Notes: generated by a model not told the origin, from the sequence alone. Numbered from the stretch's first letter, positions 7,168-15,440 are shown. The stretch is DNA of 64,000 nucleotides from Villigracilis sp024434165 (GCA_030263665.1 SZPK01000007.1:84788-148787); one strand, 5' to 3'. Numbers and translations are program-made.

Positions 7168-8511
7168 ATGTCCATTTTTGATAACAAACGATTGACGAAC
7201 GAAACCTTTAAACTCGACATCGAGCGCATGAGGCGCGGCTGGTATTCGGACAAGTATTTCGAGAACATCAACCGCATGTTGACCGCGCTGGCGAAGGAAG
7301 GCTACATTTATTCGGGCAAGCACCACAACCTGCCGCAGGGGATGTCGCCCGAAAATATTGCGGTCGGCGATATCGAGGTGGAAATGCAGTGGTTCACGCG
7401 CCGCATGGGCAAGACCACCATCGTCGGTGTGGACAAGGCGCTGGCGATGCTGCGTCACTGCACGGGGTATTTCGACGGCGGCAGGTTCGTGGACACATCG
7501 GACAAACTCGAAGTGTGGGCGGTGCATGACGGGACAATCGTGAAGTATGACGGCGACCCGATGAAGATCCAGCCCGTCATCAAAGTGCGCGGACGTTACC
7601 GCGATTTCGCAATGCTCGAAACCCCAACGCTCGGAATTTTGACCCGTTCCAGCCGCGTCGCCACAAACGTGTATGAGACGCTGGTCGCGGCGCGCGGAAA
7701 GCCTGTGCTGTTCTTCCCCGCGCGCTTCGATGTGCATGAAGTGCAGGCGGCGGACGGCTACGCCTACAACATCGCCGTCCAGCGCTTCAACCGCGACCAT
7801 GCACATGATCTCGGTCCCTTTGTTTCGACCGATGCCCAGGGCGACTGGTGGGGCGGCGCGGGCGGCGGGACGGTGGCACACGCAGCAATCGCATCCTTCC
7901 TCGGCGATACAGCGGAGGCGATGATGCGGTTTTCGCACATCCTGCCTGCGCGCATTCCGCGCATTGCGCTGGTGGATTTCAACAATGATTCCATTCAGGA
8001 TACCCTGCGCGTGCTGGATGCGATGTTTGCCAGATACCGCGAGTTGATGGATGCGGGGAATAAGGAAGAAGCGGAGAAATATAAATTGTACGGCGTGCGC
8101 CTCGACACCAGCGGGAGCCTGCGCGACGTCTCCGTGCCGCCGCTGGGCGAACCCGCGCTGGATTTGGGAGTCAACCCGCGGCTGGTGTTCAACGTCCGCT
8201 CGGCGTTGGATTCCGCCTGGGAGCGTTGGAGCCTGCCCAGGTCCTGGGAAGAGGCGGCGAGGGATTTTTGCCGCAATGTGAAGATCGTCGTCTCAGGGGG
8301 GTTCAATCCAGAGAAAATCCGCAAGTTCGAGAAGTTGAACGTCCCAGCGGATATTTATGCCGTCGGTTCGTATTTGTTCAATAACAACGGCTCGACCGTG
8401 ACCGACTTCACGGCGGACGTGGTGCGCGTGAAAGTCCATGGCGAGTGGATTGATATGGCGAAGGTCGGGCGCAAGGTGGGGGAGAATGAGAATTTGGAAC
8501 GGGTGTGGTGA
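7168..8511 (+). CDS. Nicotinate phosphoribosyltransferase family protein
   Basis: 447 residues from ATG 7168; the in-frame sequence before it is word-repeat and not coding. NAPRTase-type features include GDIEVEMQWFTRR, the mid-protein LVDFNNDS and VRLDTSGSLRDVS strands of the barrel, VFNVRSALD and the phosphate-binding VVSGGFNPEKI near the C terminus. The enzyme would convert nicotinate, PRPP and ATP to nicotinate mononucleotide, directly after the nicotinamidase-like step encoded upstream. It could be a divergent clade of the family, so I leave the symbol blank. A GTCATTGCGAG repeat follows the stop immediately. Confidence 0.85.
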   Translation: MSIFDNKRLTNETFKLDIERMRRGWYSDKYFENINRMLTALAKEGYIYSGKHHNLPQGMSPENIAVGDIEVEMQWFTRRMGKTTIVGVDKALAMLRHCTGYFDGGRFVDTSDKLEVWAVHDGTIVKYDGDPMKIQPVIKVRGRYRDFAMLETPTLGILTRSSRVATNVYETLVAARGKPVLFFPARFDVHEVQAADGYAYNIAVQRFNRDHAHDLGPFVSTDAQGDWWGGAGGGTVAHAAIASFLGDTAEAMMRFSHILPARIPRIALVDFNNDSIQDTLRVLDAMFARYRELMDAGNKEEAEKYKLYGVRLDTSGSLRDVSVPPLGEPALDLGVNPRLVFNVRSALDSAWERWSLPRSWEEAARDFCRNVKIVVSGGFNPEKIRKFEKLNVPADIYAVGSYLFNNNGSTVTDFTADVVRVKVHGEWIDMAKVGRKVGENENLERVW

Positions 8512-8514
8512 TTA

Positions 8515-8640
8515 TGTCATTGCGAGCGCGGCGACCTTCCGCGCGAAGCAATCTCATGATAATTTAGAGATTGCTTCGGCGCACACCTGCCCTGGCGGGC
8601 GGTGCCAGGGAAGAAAAAGAGCGCGCCTCGCAATGACATG
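8515..8640. repeat. Dispersed palindromic repeat, GTCATTGCGAG family, copy 2
   Basis: Opens TGTCATTGCGAGCGCGGCGA, has GAAGCAATCTC and its complement GAGATTGCTTC in the centre, and closes CCTCGCAATGACATG. It lies between two convergent genes. Confidence 0.85.
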
Positions 8641-8643
8641 CTG

Positions 8644-9399
8644 TTACCCAAACCGTCCCATGATGTAATCTTCGGTTTTCTTTTCCTTCGGCGTTGTGAA
8701 CAGCCTTTTCCCCTCGTCGTATTCGATCAACTCGCCCTGCAAAAAGAAGGCGGCGTAATCGGCGGTGCGCGCGGCTTGCTGGATGGAGTGCGGCACGAGG
8801 ACGATGGTGTAATTCTTTTTCAGTTCCTGCAATGCCGCTTCGACCTTGCCTGTGGAAATGGGATCGAGCCCCGAGGTGGGTTCGTCGAGCAGGACGATTT
8901 CGGGCTGCAGAGCCAGCACGCGGGCGAGACAGATGCGCTGCTGCTGTCCGCCAGAGAGCGCCGCGGCGGGTTCATCCAAACGGTCTTTGACCTCGTCCCA
9001 GATCGCAGCGAGTTTCAAACTGCGTTCCACCGCTTCATCCAGTTTCGAGCGGCGTTTTTCGCCCGCCAGTTCCAAGCCGTAGGTGATGTTCTCGCGGATG
9101 CTCAGCGGCAGGGGGACGGGACGCGCGAAGACCATGCCCACCTTGCGCCGCAGGGCGATGACGTCCGTTTTGGGGTCGAGGATGTTTTCGCCGTCGAGCA
9201 GGATGCGCCCCGCGCTGGCTTTTACTTCGGTGAGATCGTTCAAACGATTGAGGCATCTCAGCAGGGTGGATTTTCCGCCTCCCGCGGGACCGAAGAGCAC
9301 GGTCACGGCATTCTGACGAATCACCATGCTGACGCCGCGCAGGGACTCGGTGCCGTCGGAGTATTGCAAAGATAAGTTCTCGATAATTATTTTGTTCAT
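8644..9399 (-). CDS. pstB: Phosphate ABC transporter ATP-binding protein PstB (system 1)
   Basis: 251 residues, normal PstB length. Walker A GPAGGGKST near 36-44, signature LSGGQQQR near 150, Walker B IVLLDEPTSGLD, and H-loop His in VLVPHSIQQAAR. The Q-loop is abnormal: other PstB proteins read VFQKPNPFP at this point (as do both paralogues in this window), but here it reads VFARPVPLP, so the coupling Gln is Ala. The gene is last in the transcription order pstS-pstC-TA-pstA-S23-pstB. Function as the phosphate pump ATPase is likely, but the Q-loop change may alter coupling. Confidence 0.88.
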   Translation of the reverse strand: MNKIIIENLSLQYSDGTESLRGVSMVIRQNAVTVLFGPAGGGKSTLLRCLNRLNDLTEVKASAGRILLDGENILDPKTDVIALRRKVGMVFARPVPLPLSIRENITYGLELAGEKRRSKLDEAVERSLKLAAIWDEVKDRLDEPAAALSGGQQQRICLARVLALQPEIVLLDEPTSGLDPISTGKVEAALQELKKNYTIVLVPHSIQQAARTADYAAFFLQGELIEYDEGKRLFTTPKEKKTEDYIMGRFG

Positions 9400-9402
9400 G
9401 AT

Positions 9403-9447
9403 TGAACCATATAGACGATTGACGATGGACCGTGGACGATGGAATCC
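9403..9447. repeat. Degenerate ACGATGGAC word tract
   Basis: AGACGATTGACGATGGACCG and TGGACGATGGAATCC lie between pstB and the S23 gene. The opposed words GTCCATCGTC lie at 9862-9893, on the far side of that gene. Confidence 0.65.
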
Positions 9448-9855
9448 CTAGTGCAAATCGTCTTCTCCATATCGTAATTGTTCTTCCCTAACCTGGTAGG
9501 GAGAAACGGTATTGCGAAACGCTTGTAATTTTCTGGCAAGGACTTGAGAGTCTTCGTAGATTTTATCGAGCAGGGACTTATCTTGAATATATCCTCTGCG
9601 TTGGATGATATGATGGCAGGCGACGGTTTCGATGAGGGAATGGATCGCCATGCCCAAAAATCTCGCCTGCTCTGCATCCGATTGCCCTGTCGAGCCTTCG
9701 GCAATATTCAGCGAAATGGATGTTGCCGCTCGAACGATTTGCGATTTCAAGTTGTATTCTTCACTCTTCGGCATTTTTTCAGCCAATTGATAGATCGAGT
9801 CAATGTATTCCAGCGATAGTTTCCAGACGTCCAATTGCTCAAATTTATACGGCAT
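9448..9855 (-). CDS. Four helix bundle protein (23S rRNA intervening-sequence family)
   Basis: 135 residues of the S23/four-helix-bundle family: YKFEQLDVWKLSLEYIDSIY, SEEYNLKSQIVRAATSISLN, then IAEGSTGQSDAEQARFLGMA. The family is small, all-helical and of unknown function, often encoded in or near repeats and rRNA insertions. Here it interrupts the pst operon between pstA and pstB and is flanked on both sides by GACGATGGAC/GTCCATCGTC word tracts in opposite orientation, which looks like a cassette that arrived with its flanks. Confidence 0.87.
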   Translation of the reverse strand: MPYKFEQLDVWKLSLEYIDSIYQLAEKMPKSEEYNLKSQIVRAATSISLNIAEGSTGQSDAEQARFLGMAIHSLIETVACHHIIQRRGYIQDKSLLDKIYEDSQVLARKLQAFRNTVSPYQVREEQLRYGEDDLH

Positions 9856-9861
9856 GAGGCT

Positions 9862-9893
9862 TGTCCATGGTCAACCGTCTGTCGTCCATCGTC
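9862..9893. repeat. GTCCATCGTC word tract (right arm)
   Basis: Contains TCCATGGTCAACCGTCTGTC and GTCCATCGTC, complementary in sense to the words at 9403-9447, on the other side of the S23 gene. Confidence 0.6.
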
Positions 9894-9896
9894 AAA

Positions 9897-10760
9897 TCAC
9901 CATTGCCGCTTTGCACGCGCCCGCGAGCGGATGATGGTTGCGATGACATTCATGGTCAGCACAAAGACCAAAAGAACCAGCGCCGTCCCGTATTGGATTT
10001 GAATCGGCATTTCGGGAACCTGGGTGGAGATGACGAAGAGATGATACGGCAGCGCCATGGTCGCGTCGAAAGGGGATTGAGGCAAACGCGGGAGGAAAAA
10101 CGCCGCGCCCGTGAACAGGATGGGAGCGGTCTCGCCCGCGGCGCGCTCCAAACCGAGGATGACCCCCGTGAGTATGCCGGGCAGGGCTTCCTTCAAGACG
10201 ATGCGGCGGATGGTCTGCCATCTTGTCGCGCCCAGGGAGATGCTCACGGTGCGGAATGCTTGCGGCACGGAACGCAGCGCCTCCTCTGCGGTGCTGATGA
10301 TGACGGGCAGGGTCATGATCGAAAGGGTCAGCGAGGCGGCGAGGATGGACGTGCCGAATTGCAGGAACAGCACGAACAATCCCAAGCCGAACAAACCGTA
10401 CACCACCGAAGGGATGCCCGCCAGGTTGATGATCGCCAGGCGGATGAGACGGGTCAACCAGTTGTCTTTGGCGTATTCGGAGAGATAGATCGCGGCGGCA
10501 ATGCCAAGCGGGACGGAGAAGACCGCCGTGCCGATGGTCAGGTAGAGCGTGCCGATGATGGCGGGCAGGATGCCGCCTGCGCGCATCCCGTCGTGCGGGA
10601 AGCCTGCGAGGAATTCCCAGGAGACGGCAGGCGCGCCCTGATAGAGAATGTACAAAACCGTGCCGACAATGGGCAGCACGGTCACGACTGCCATGAGGGT
10701 GATCAGGCTGTATCCAATGCGCTGGACGGTATGGCGGTTGCGGGCGAGGAGTTTCATCAT
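9897..10760 (-). CDS. pstA: Phosphate ABC transporter permease PstA (system 1)
   Basis: 287 residues, six predicted membrane helices. The permease EAA-type loop is clear: LGATRWQTIRRIVLKEALPG, and GERAAGETAPIL-like residues (LERAAGETAPILFTG) follow as in all PstA/PstC. The N-terminal helix is ITLMAVVTVLPIVGTVLYIL. It forms the membrane channel with PstC. Its ATG overlaps the stop of the preceding PIN gene by four bases (10757-10760), so pstA is now translationally coupled to a toxin gene. Confidence 0.93.
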   Translation of the reverse strand: MMKLLARNRHTVQRIGYSLITLMAVVTVLPIVGTVLYILYQGAPAVSWEFLAGFPHDGMRAGGILPAIIGTLYLTIGTAVFSVPLGIAAAIYLSEYAKDNWLTRLIRLAIINLAGIPSVVYGLFGLGLFVLFLQFGTSILAASLTLSIMTLPVIISTAEEALRSVPQAFRTVSISLGATRWQTIRRIVLKEALPGILTGVILGLERAAGETAPILFTGAAFFLPRLPQSPFDATMALPYHLFVISTQVPEMPIQIQYGTALVLLVFVLTMNVIATIIRSRARAKRQW

Positions 10761-11164
10761 AGTTGAATGAATAAGTTCTTAAACGTGGAAACGGAAATAA
10801 TGGTTGTGGTCATGATCTTTTTTGCCTCGCCGAAATCCTTATCCCCAGTAATGAAATAATCGGCTTTGGAGATCAGCGCGCAGGCAAGAAATTTCGCATC
10901 TTTTTGGTCGCGCGGGAATTCGATGTCAACATTTATATCAACAAGGGTGGTGAGCCTGGAAATAATGAATTCCCAGCGTTCCAGTATTTCCGACGCCATC
11001 CCGAATTTTTCGCGGCGCAGAACTTCGCGGTATTCGGAGAGGATCGCTTCCGAAACCACCCATTCCCAGTCCTCCTGCGTGGCAATCCAAAGAACGACTT
11101 CTTCAGGGGTTTTATTCTTCCATGCTGCGGAAAGCAGTACATTGGTGTCTATGATTGCCTTCAT
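10757..11164 (-). CDS. PIN-domain toxin (COG1569-type)
   Basis: 135 residues. PIN ribonuclease fold: first acidic residue in MKAIIDTNVLLSAAW, Glu in SEAILSEYREVL, and the C-terminal acidic pair in RDQKDAKFLACALISKADYFITGDKDF. These are the metal-binding positions of PIN endoribonucleases. It overlaps the upstream antitoxin gene by four bases and pstA by four bases. The pair is spliced between pstC and pstA. Confidence 0.88.
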   Translation of the reverse strand: MKAIIDTNVLLSAAWKNKTPEEVVLWIATQEDWEWVVSEAILSEYREVLRREKFGMASEILERWEFIISRLTTLVDINVDIEFPRDQKDAKFLACALISKADYFITGDKDFGEAKKIMTTTIISVSTFKNLFIQL

Positions 11165-11406
11165 TTTTCTTTGGAAGCCCGATAAGCGGCAATTTCAGCA
11201 GCAATTTCCTCTTCGGTGATGGTCTGTGCTTGCGGCAGGGCTTGCATTTCCTTGAACAATGCCTTCAAGTCATTTGCCAGCGCCTGGCGATCCTGCTGCT
11301 CTGCCCGCACAGTTACTTCCACTTCCGCACCTGCGCGGAAGGGAAGCCCTGTAATTGAGAGTTGCCCGTCTTTTGAAACTTTGGTTCTAACACGATACGT
11401 ATCCAT
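11161..11406 (-). CDS. Putative antitoxin of the PIN toxin
   Basis: 81 residues. The N terminus reads YRVRTKVSKDGQLSITGLPF and then RAGAEVEVTV, an AbrB/DUF2281-like swapped-hairpin start. The C terminus is a charged helix (ITEEEIAAEIAAYRASKEK) of the kind that wraps a PIN toxin. It is followed with a four-base overlap by the PIN gene, the standard antitoxin-first order. The family assignment is by pattern and context. Confidence 0.72.
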   Translation of the reverse strand: MDTYRVRTKVSKDGQLSITGLPFRAGAEVEVTVRAEQQDRQALANDLKALFKEMQALPQAQTITEEEIAAEIAAYRASKEK

Positions 11407-11450
11407 GGATCACGCTCCAGAATCTTTATTTGTGAAAACACTTTTGACTT

Positions 11451-12347
11451 TTACGATAATATCCTCTCCGCTCTCTTTTTCGCGCGGAAGACGACCGACG
11501 AGGCGATGACGTTCACGGTCAGGGAGATTAGGAACAGGATGATGCCGATGAAGAACAGCGTGTGGTAATGGACGCTTCCATTGGCGACCTCGCCCATTTC
11601 GGCGGCGATGGTGGCGGTCATGGTGCGGACGGGGGAGAAGAGGCTGCCCAGGCTGGTCGCCAGCACGGGCGCGTTGCCCGTCACCATCATCACGGTCATT
11701 GTCTCACCGATGGCGCGGCCCACACCGAGCATGATGGCGGTCAGCACGCCTGAACGCGCGGCAGGCAGCGTCACACGCCAGATGGTCTGCCATTGAGTGG
11801 CGCCCAGCGCCCATGCGCCTTCGCGGTACGAGCGCGGCACGGCATCGAGCGCATCTTCCGCGACGGAGACGACGGTGGGGACGGCGATCCCGCCCAGGAG
11901 CAAGGACCCTGTAAAGGCGGTCAGACCAGTTGGCAGGTCCAGAAGGATGCGAAGGTTGGGAGAGACAACCAGGATTCCGAGAAATCCCAGCACCACCGAA
12001 GGGAGTCCGCCAAGCAGTTCCACGAGGGGTTTCAAAATTTCACGCATCCAGCGTGGAGCGATCTCGGAGATGTACACGGCAGCGCCGATCCCAAACGGGA
12101 CGGCGATCAGCGTTGCTCCGAGCGTGACGATGAGCGAACCCGTGATGAGCGGCAGGATGCCGAACATCTCTTCGATGGGATACCAGCGAATGCTGAGCAG
12201 GTTGCCCGCCTCCACTTCGCCAAGCGCGGGCAAGCCTTCGCGCATGAGAAAGAAAAAGATGAGCAGGACGAAAACGATGGCGGAATATCCGCTCGCTTTG
12301 ATCGCCCGTGTGATGATAAATTCGCGCCAGTTTAAGGACTTTTCCAT
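11451..12347 (-). CDS. pstC: Phosphate ABC transporter permease PstC (system 1)
   Basis: 298 residues with six predicted membrane segments. First helix SAIVFVLLIFFFLMREGLPA; permease loop ALGATQWQTIWRVTLPAARS; then GVGRAIGETMTVMMVTGNAP, the Arg-Ala-x-Gly-Glu-Thr motif of PstC. It partners PstA to move phosphate delivered by PstS. The antitoxin gene starts 44 bases downstream. Confidence 0.93.
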   Translation of the reverse strand: MEKSLNWREFIITRAIKASGYSAIVFVLLIFFFLMREGLPALGEVEAGNLLSIRWYPIEEMFGILPLITGSLIVTLGATLIAVPFGIGAAVYISEIAPRWMREILKPLVELLGGLPSVVLGFLGILVVSPNLRILLDLPTGLTAFTGSLLLGGIAVPTVVSVAEDALDAVPRSYREGAWALGATQWQTIWRVTLPAARSGVLTAIMLGVGRAIGETMTVMMVTGNAPVLATSLGSLFSPVRTMTATIAAEMGEVANGSVHYHTLFFIGIILFLISLTVNVIASSVVFRAKKRAERILS

Positions 12348-12358
12348 ACGTCTCCACA

Positions 12359-12439
12359 GTCATTGCGAGACCCCGATAGGGGTCGAAGCAATCTCCAGAT
12401 TGGCAAGTAGATTGCTTCGGGCTCCGCCCTCGCAATGAC
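12359..12439. repeat. Dispersed palindromic repeat, GTCATTGCGAG family, copy 3
   Basis: GTCATTGCGAGACCCCGATA at the left and CCCTCGCAATGAC at the right, with GAAGCAATCTCC and AGATTGCTTCGG facing each other inside. It lies within the pst operon between pstS and pstC, so it is transcribed and could fold between the two cistrons. Confidence 0.85.
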
Positions 12440-12440
12440 G

Positions 12441-13313
12441 TTAATGCACAGGCACAAAACCCAACTCCGCCACGATCTGCTGCGCTTCGGCGGAGAGAAT
12501 CCAATCGAGATATTCCTTCACGATGCCCGTCGGTTCGCCGTCGGTATACATGTACAGGTCGCGCGCGATGGGATAACTTTTGTCGTTCACGGTTTCGATG
12601 GAAGGCAATACGTACGCGCCGCCATCCTCTTCGGCAATGGCAATCATCTTCAAATCGTCTGGCACGTAACCGAGACCGTCGTAGCCGATGGCGTTCGGGT
12701 TCTGGCGCACTTCGGCGATGATGCCTTCCGAAGACGGGAGCAGGAGCGTATCCATGGAGAACAAGGTTTTATTTTCCTTTTCCCCAAGCCTCAGAACGGT
12801 TTCCAAAAAATACACGTGCGTGCCAGAGTTCGTCTCGCGCGAGAGTTTGACAATCGGGCGGTCTTCGCCGCCGACCTCGCTCCAGTTGGTGACCTTGCCG
12901 CTGTAAATATCCGAAATTTGTTGCAGCGTCAATTCGCTGACGGGATTTTCGGGATGCACGATCACCGCAATCGCATCGCGCGCGATGATGTGTTCCATCG
13001 GGTTCACGTCTTTGGATTGCGCCTCGGCGATTTCCTCTTCCTTGATCTGCCGTGAAGCATTGGCAATATCCACCGTGCCGTTGATGAGCGCGGCAATGCC
13101 CGTGCCAGAGCCGCCGCCCGTGACGGAGATTCTCACATCGGGATGCATCGCTTGATAACGCTCCGCCCACGCCAGCGCGAGGTTGACGATGGTATCGGAG
13201 CCTTTGTTTTCGATGTATTGAGCGGGGGAATCGGAACTGGCGTTTGCTGTATTGGATGTACAGGAGGCGATCAGGAAAGCGGAAAGAAGAAAGAGAATCA
13301 GCGCGCGTTTCAT
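12441..13313 (-). CDS. pstS: Phosphate-binding lipoprotein PstS (system 1)
   Basis: 290 residues. Lipoprotein signal peptide with lipobox LIASC near residue 18. The PBP fold shows ENKGSDTIVNLALAWAERYQ, SVTGGGSGTGIAALINGTVD (the phosphate-binding SGTG loop), IANASRQIKEEE, and RETNSGTHVYF. It captures phosphate outside the membrane for PstCA. Unlike pstS-2 it has no TTAAC direct repeats upstream; it has only a TATAAT eight bases before the ATG. Confidence 0.92.
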   Translation of the reverse strand: MKRALILFLLSAFLIASCTSNTANASSDSPAQYIENKGSDTIVNLALAWAERYQAMHPDVRISVTGGGSGTGIAALINGTVDIANASRQIKEEEIAEAQSKDVNPMEHIIARDAIAVIVHPENPVSELTLQQISDIYSGKVTNWSEVGGEDRPIVKLSRETNSGTHVYFLETVLRLGEKENKTLFSMDTLLLPSSEGIIAEVRQNPNAIGYDGLGYVPDDLKMIAIAEEDGGAYVLPSIETVNDKSYPIARDLYMYTDGEPTGIVKEYLDWILSAEAQQIVAELGFVPVH

Positions 13314-13321
13314 CGGGACGA

Positions 13322-13327
13322 ATTATA
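13322..13327 (-). promoter_or_regulatory. TATAAT -10 element, probably leaderless start of pstS-1
   Basis: TATAAT then TCGTCCCG then ATG on the minus strand. The eight-base gap leaves no space for an untranslated leader or an RBS. No clear -35. Confidence 0.55.
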
Positions 13328-13381
13328 CCGCCTCAACCTGGACTGGGGTGTGCATGCAAAGGTTGTCAACGGCACGCTCCA

Positions 13382-13440
13382 GCCGCCGTCCCCGGCGGCG
13401 TTTTGCGAGGGGATCCTGCGCCGAGGACGGCGCAGGGAGC
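13382..13440. repeat. GC-rich twin hairpin repeat (CTGCGCCG/CGGCGCAG), copy 1
   Basis: GCCGCC/GGCGGC hairpin followed by TTTT, then a perfect 8-bp stem CTGCGCCG-AGGA-CGGCGCAG and GGAGC. The second hairpin recurs with one loop change at 55104-55128. It lies between divergent pstS-1 and pstB-2. Confidence 0.75.
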
Positions 13441-13528
13441 AAACTGCCTGACATGTTTTCCGTGCACACTGACTGGGGCTTGATTCTGCTGCGGTGGAAT
13501 TTCTTTCCTCTTTCATCTTTCTTTTTGA

Positions 13529-13534
13529 TACAAT
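13529..13534 (+). promoter_or_regulatory. TACAAT -10 element of pstB-2, probably leaderless
   Basis: TACAAT is followed by seven bases and ATG 13542, with no ribosome binding site between. Confidence 0.5.
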
Positions 13535-13541
13535 CACAGCC

Positions 13542-14303
13542 ATGAACGCAACACACCCCGTCTTCACCGTCCAGAACATGGACTTTTACTACAACAATAC
13601 GAAGAAAACCCTTTCGAACATCAACCTCGAAATCCAGCCGCAAAAAGTAACCGCGCTCATCGGTCCGTCGGGATGCGGCAAGTCCACGTTTCTGCGTTGT
13701 CTCAACCGTATGAACGACACCATCCCAGGCACCCGCGTGGACGGGAGGATTCTCCTCAACGGCGAGGATATTTACGACCCAGGCATGGACGTGGTCACGC
13801 TCCGTCAGCGGGTGGGCATGGTGTTCCAGAAGCCGAACCCGTTCCCGCAGTCCATCTTCGATAATGTGGCGTTCGGTCCGCGCGTGATGGGCTTGGACGT
13901 GAACCTGAACGAAGTGGTGGAAAAATCGCTCCGCGCCGCCGCGCTTTGGGACGAGGTGAAGGACGATCTCAAGTCCGATGCGATGGGCTTGTCGCTGGGG
14001 CAGCAGCAAAGACTATGCATCGCCCGCGTCATTGCCGTCCAGCCCGAAGTCATCCTCATGGACGAGTCCACGTCCGCGCTCGATCCCATCGCCACGCTGC
14101 GGGTCGAAGAATTGATCGCGGATTTGAAAAAGGATTACACCATCGTCATCGTCACGCACAACATGCAGCAAGCCGCGCGCGTTTCCGATTACACGGGCTT
14201 CTTCTGGCTTGGCGAACTGGTCGAATTCTCGCCTACAAAGGAATTGTTCACCGTCCCCAGGCAGGAATTGACCGAGGCGTATATCACGGGTAGGATGGGG
14301 TAA
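13542..14303 (+). CDS. pstB: Phosphate ABC transporter ATP-binding protein PstB (orphan paralogue)
   Basis: 253 residues from ATG 13542. Walker A GPSGCGKST, normal Q-loop VFQKPNPFPQSI, signature LSLGQQQR (second Gly replaced by Leu), Walker B VILMDESTSALD and H-loop VTHNMQQAA. It stands alone, divergent from pst system 1, with no permease of its own, and probably serves one of the two PstCA pairs. PstB of system 1 has an altered Q-loop, so this copy may be the working partner of that system; that is inference from position. Confidence 0.9.
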   Translation: MNATHPVFTVQNMDFYYNNTKKTLSNINLEIQPQKVTALIGPSGCGKSTFLRCLNRMNDTIPGTRVDGRILLNGEDIYDPGMDVVTLRQRVGMVFQKPNPFPQSIFDNVAFGPRVMGLDVNLNEVVEKSLRAAALWDEVKDDLKSDAMGLSLGQQQRLCIARVIAVQPEVILMDESTSALDPIATLRVEELIADLKKDYTIVIVTHNMQQAARVSDYTGFFWLGELVEFSPTKELFTVPRQELTEAYITGRMG

Positions 14304-14348
14304 TGCCTGGTTGGAAAGTTTATAATATGATTCGGAAAAGTAACTGAG

Positions 14349-15050
14349 ATGAAAACCATTCAGCCCCAACAGCCGTCTCACATTTCGCCGTTCGCGCGGG
14401 CTTGTTTGAACGCATTGGTAAATGCAAACCTTGCAGATTGCATCTCATTGGGCGGCGGGCTGGGATTGTTTCACTATCTTGATTATCGTCCGACCCACGA
14501 TGTGGATGCGTGGTGGTCGGATTCCGTAACGGAAGCGCAAAAGGAGATGGTCGTCCAAACGCTTGTAAATGCGCTCTCTGTTTTTGGAGTTGTGCGAACC
14601 CGCAAATGGGGGGAGGTGATCAGCGTTGAATTGTCCGAGGAAGGGAAAACGGTTTTCAGTTTTCAAATTGCAGCGCGCACAGTGCGGCTTGAAGGATCTG
14701 TTTCGGCTGGATGGATCAACGTTCCCCTGGACAGTTTGGCGGACTTGTCGGCAAGCAAGATGACAGCCCTGGTGGAGCGCGGCGCACCGCGTGATTTTTT
14801 GGATATCTTTAATCTTTGCCAATCGGGGTTGTTGACCGTCTCGGAATGTTGGGAGTTGTGGCGTAAACGACAAACACTCGCGGGCAGTGATGCGGATTTT
14901 TTCCGCGCGCGGCTTGCCATCGAAACGCATCTCGAACGTATTTCCACGCACCGTCCGCTGGAAAAAATTGCGGATGGCCAACAGCAGGAACGGGCGAGGC
15001 AGTTGCGCGATTGGTTTTTACATGTTTTCCTTGAGGGTACAAATGAATAA
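14349..15050 (+). CDS. AbiEii/AbiGii-like nucleotidyltransferase protein
   Basis: 233 residues. The minimal nucleotidyltransferase motif is SLGGGLGLFHYLDYRPTHDVDAWW: the GG, the R-x-THDVD acidic pair, then a Lys-rich downstream region (LSASKMTALVERGAPRDFLD) that matches the DUF1814-type K and RD/KD motif. Such proteins are toxins of type IV toxin-antitoxin or phage-exclusion pairs. The TATAAT at 14321 may be its promoter. It overlaps the next small gene by eight bases. Its usual AbiEi regulator is absent, so the partner is probably the downstream gene. Confidence 0.72.
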   Translation: MKTIQPQQPSHISPFARACLNALVNANLADCISLGGGLGLFHYLDYRPTHDVDAWWSDSVTEAQKEMVVQTLVNALSVFGVVRTRKWGEVISVELSEEGKTVFSFQIAARTVRLEGSVSAGWINVPLDSLADLSASKMTALVERGAPRDFLDIFNLCQSGLLTVSECWELWRKRQTLAGSDADFFRARLAIETHLERISTHRPLEKIADGQQQERARQLRDWFLHVFLEGTNE

Positions 15051-15354
15051 TCCCCTCTGGCTTGACGGTTCTTTGTATCCCGACATGGAAGCTCCCAGCG
15101 GGTTGGACAGCCTATCGGAGCAGGTGGATTTCATTGCGCGTTTATGCGCTGCATGGGATTTTGGATTCCTCCCGAATACCGACACGGTCGCGGAAGTACG
15201 CAAGAGCGAGTGGAAAAATGCAATTGACGCTTGCCGCCTCCTGACATCCCCCGCTTACCACCTGCTGCGCCGCTGGCAGGGACTTCCGCGCCTTGAATAT
15301 TTGGGACAGCAGCTTGCCTATATTCGTGACGATCCGTGTTTGAATCATGTGTGA
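15043..15354 (+). CDS. Small protein coupled to the AbiEii-like gene
   Basis: 103 residues from ATG 15043, overlapping the previous gene by eight bases. It reads WLDGSLYPDMEAPSGLDSLS and DFIARLCAAWDFGFLPNTDT; no family recognised. Tight coupling suggests it is the partner (possible antitoxin) of the nucleotidyltransferase-like protein. It is not similar to AbiEi. Confidence 0.6.
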   Translation: MNNPLWLDGSLYPDMEAPSGLDSLSEQVDFIARLCAAWDFGFLPNTDTVAEVRKSEWKNAIDACRLLTSPAYHLLRRWQGLPRLEYLGQQLAYIRDDPCLNHV

Positions 15355-15440
15355 ACGACCGCTAAGCGGCATGAGGGCGGTACGGCAAGGTTTATATTGC
15401 ATTGAAGGATGCGAAATGAATTTCGCGGTATATAAACGAA

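Noticed and set aside
9861..10766. Long open frame (about 300 codons) on the plus strand
   Set aside because: It lies antisense to pstA, whose protein has all family motifs. The plus-strand product is rich in Arg, Asp, Gln and Gly, as expected for antisense of GC-rich membrane-protein genes.
8644..14303. Second phosphate operon as a recent duplication of the first
   Set aside because: The two PstS, PstC and PstA sets differ greatly in sequence and length, and the gene orders differ, so they are old paralogues or were acquired separately.
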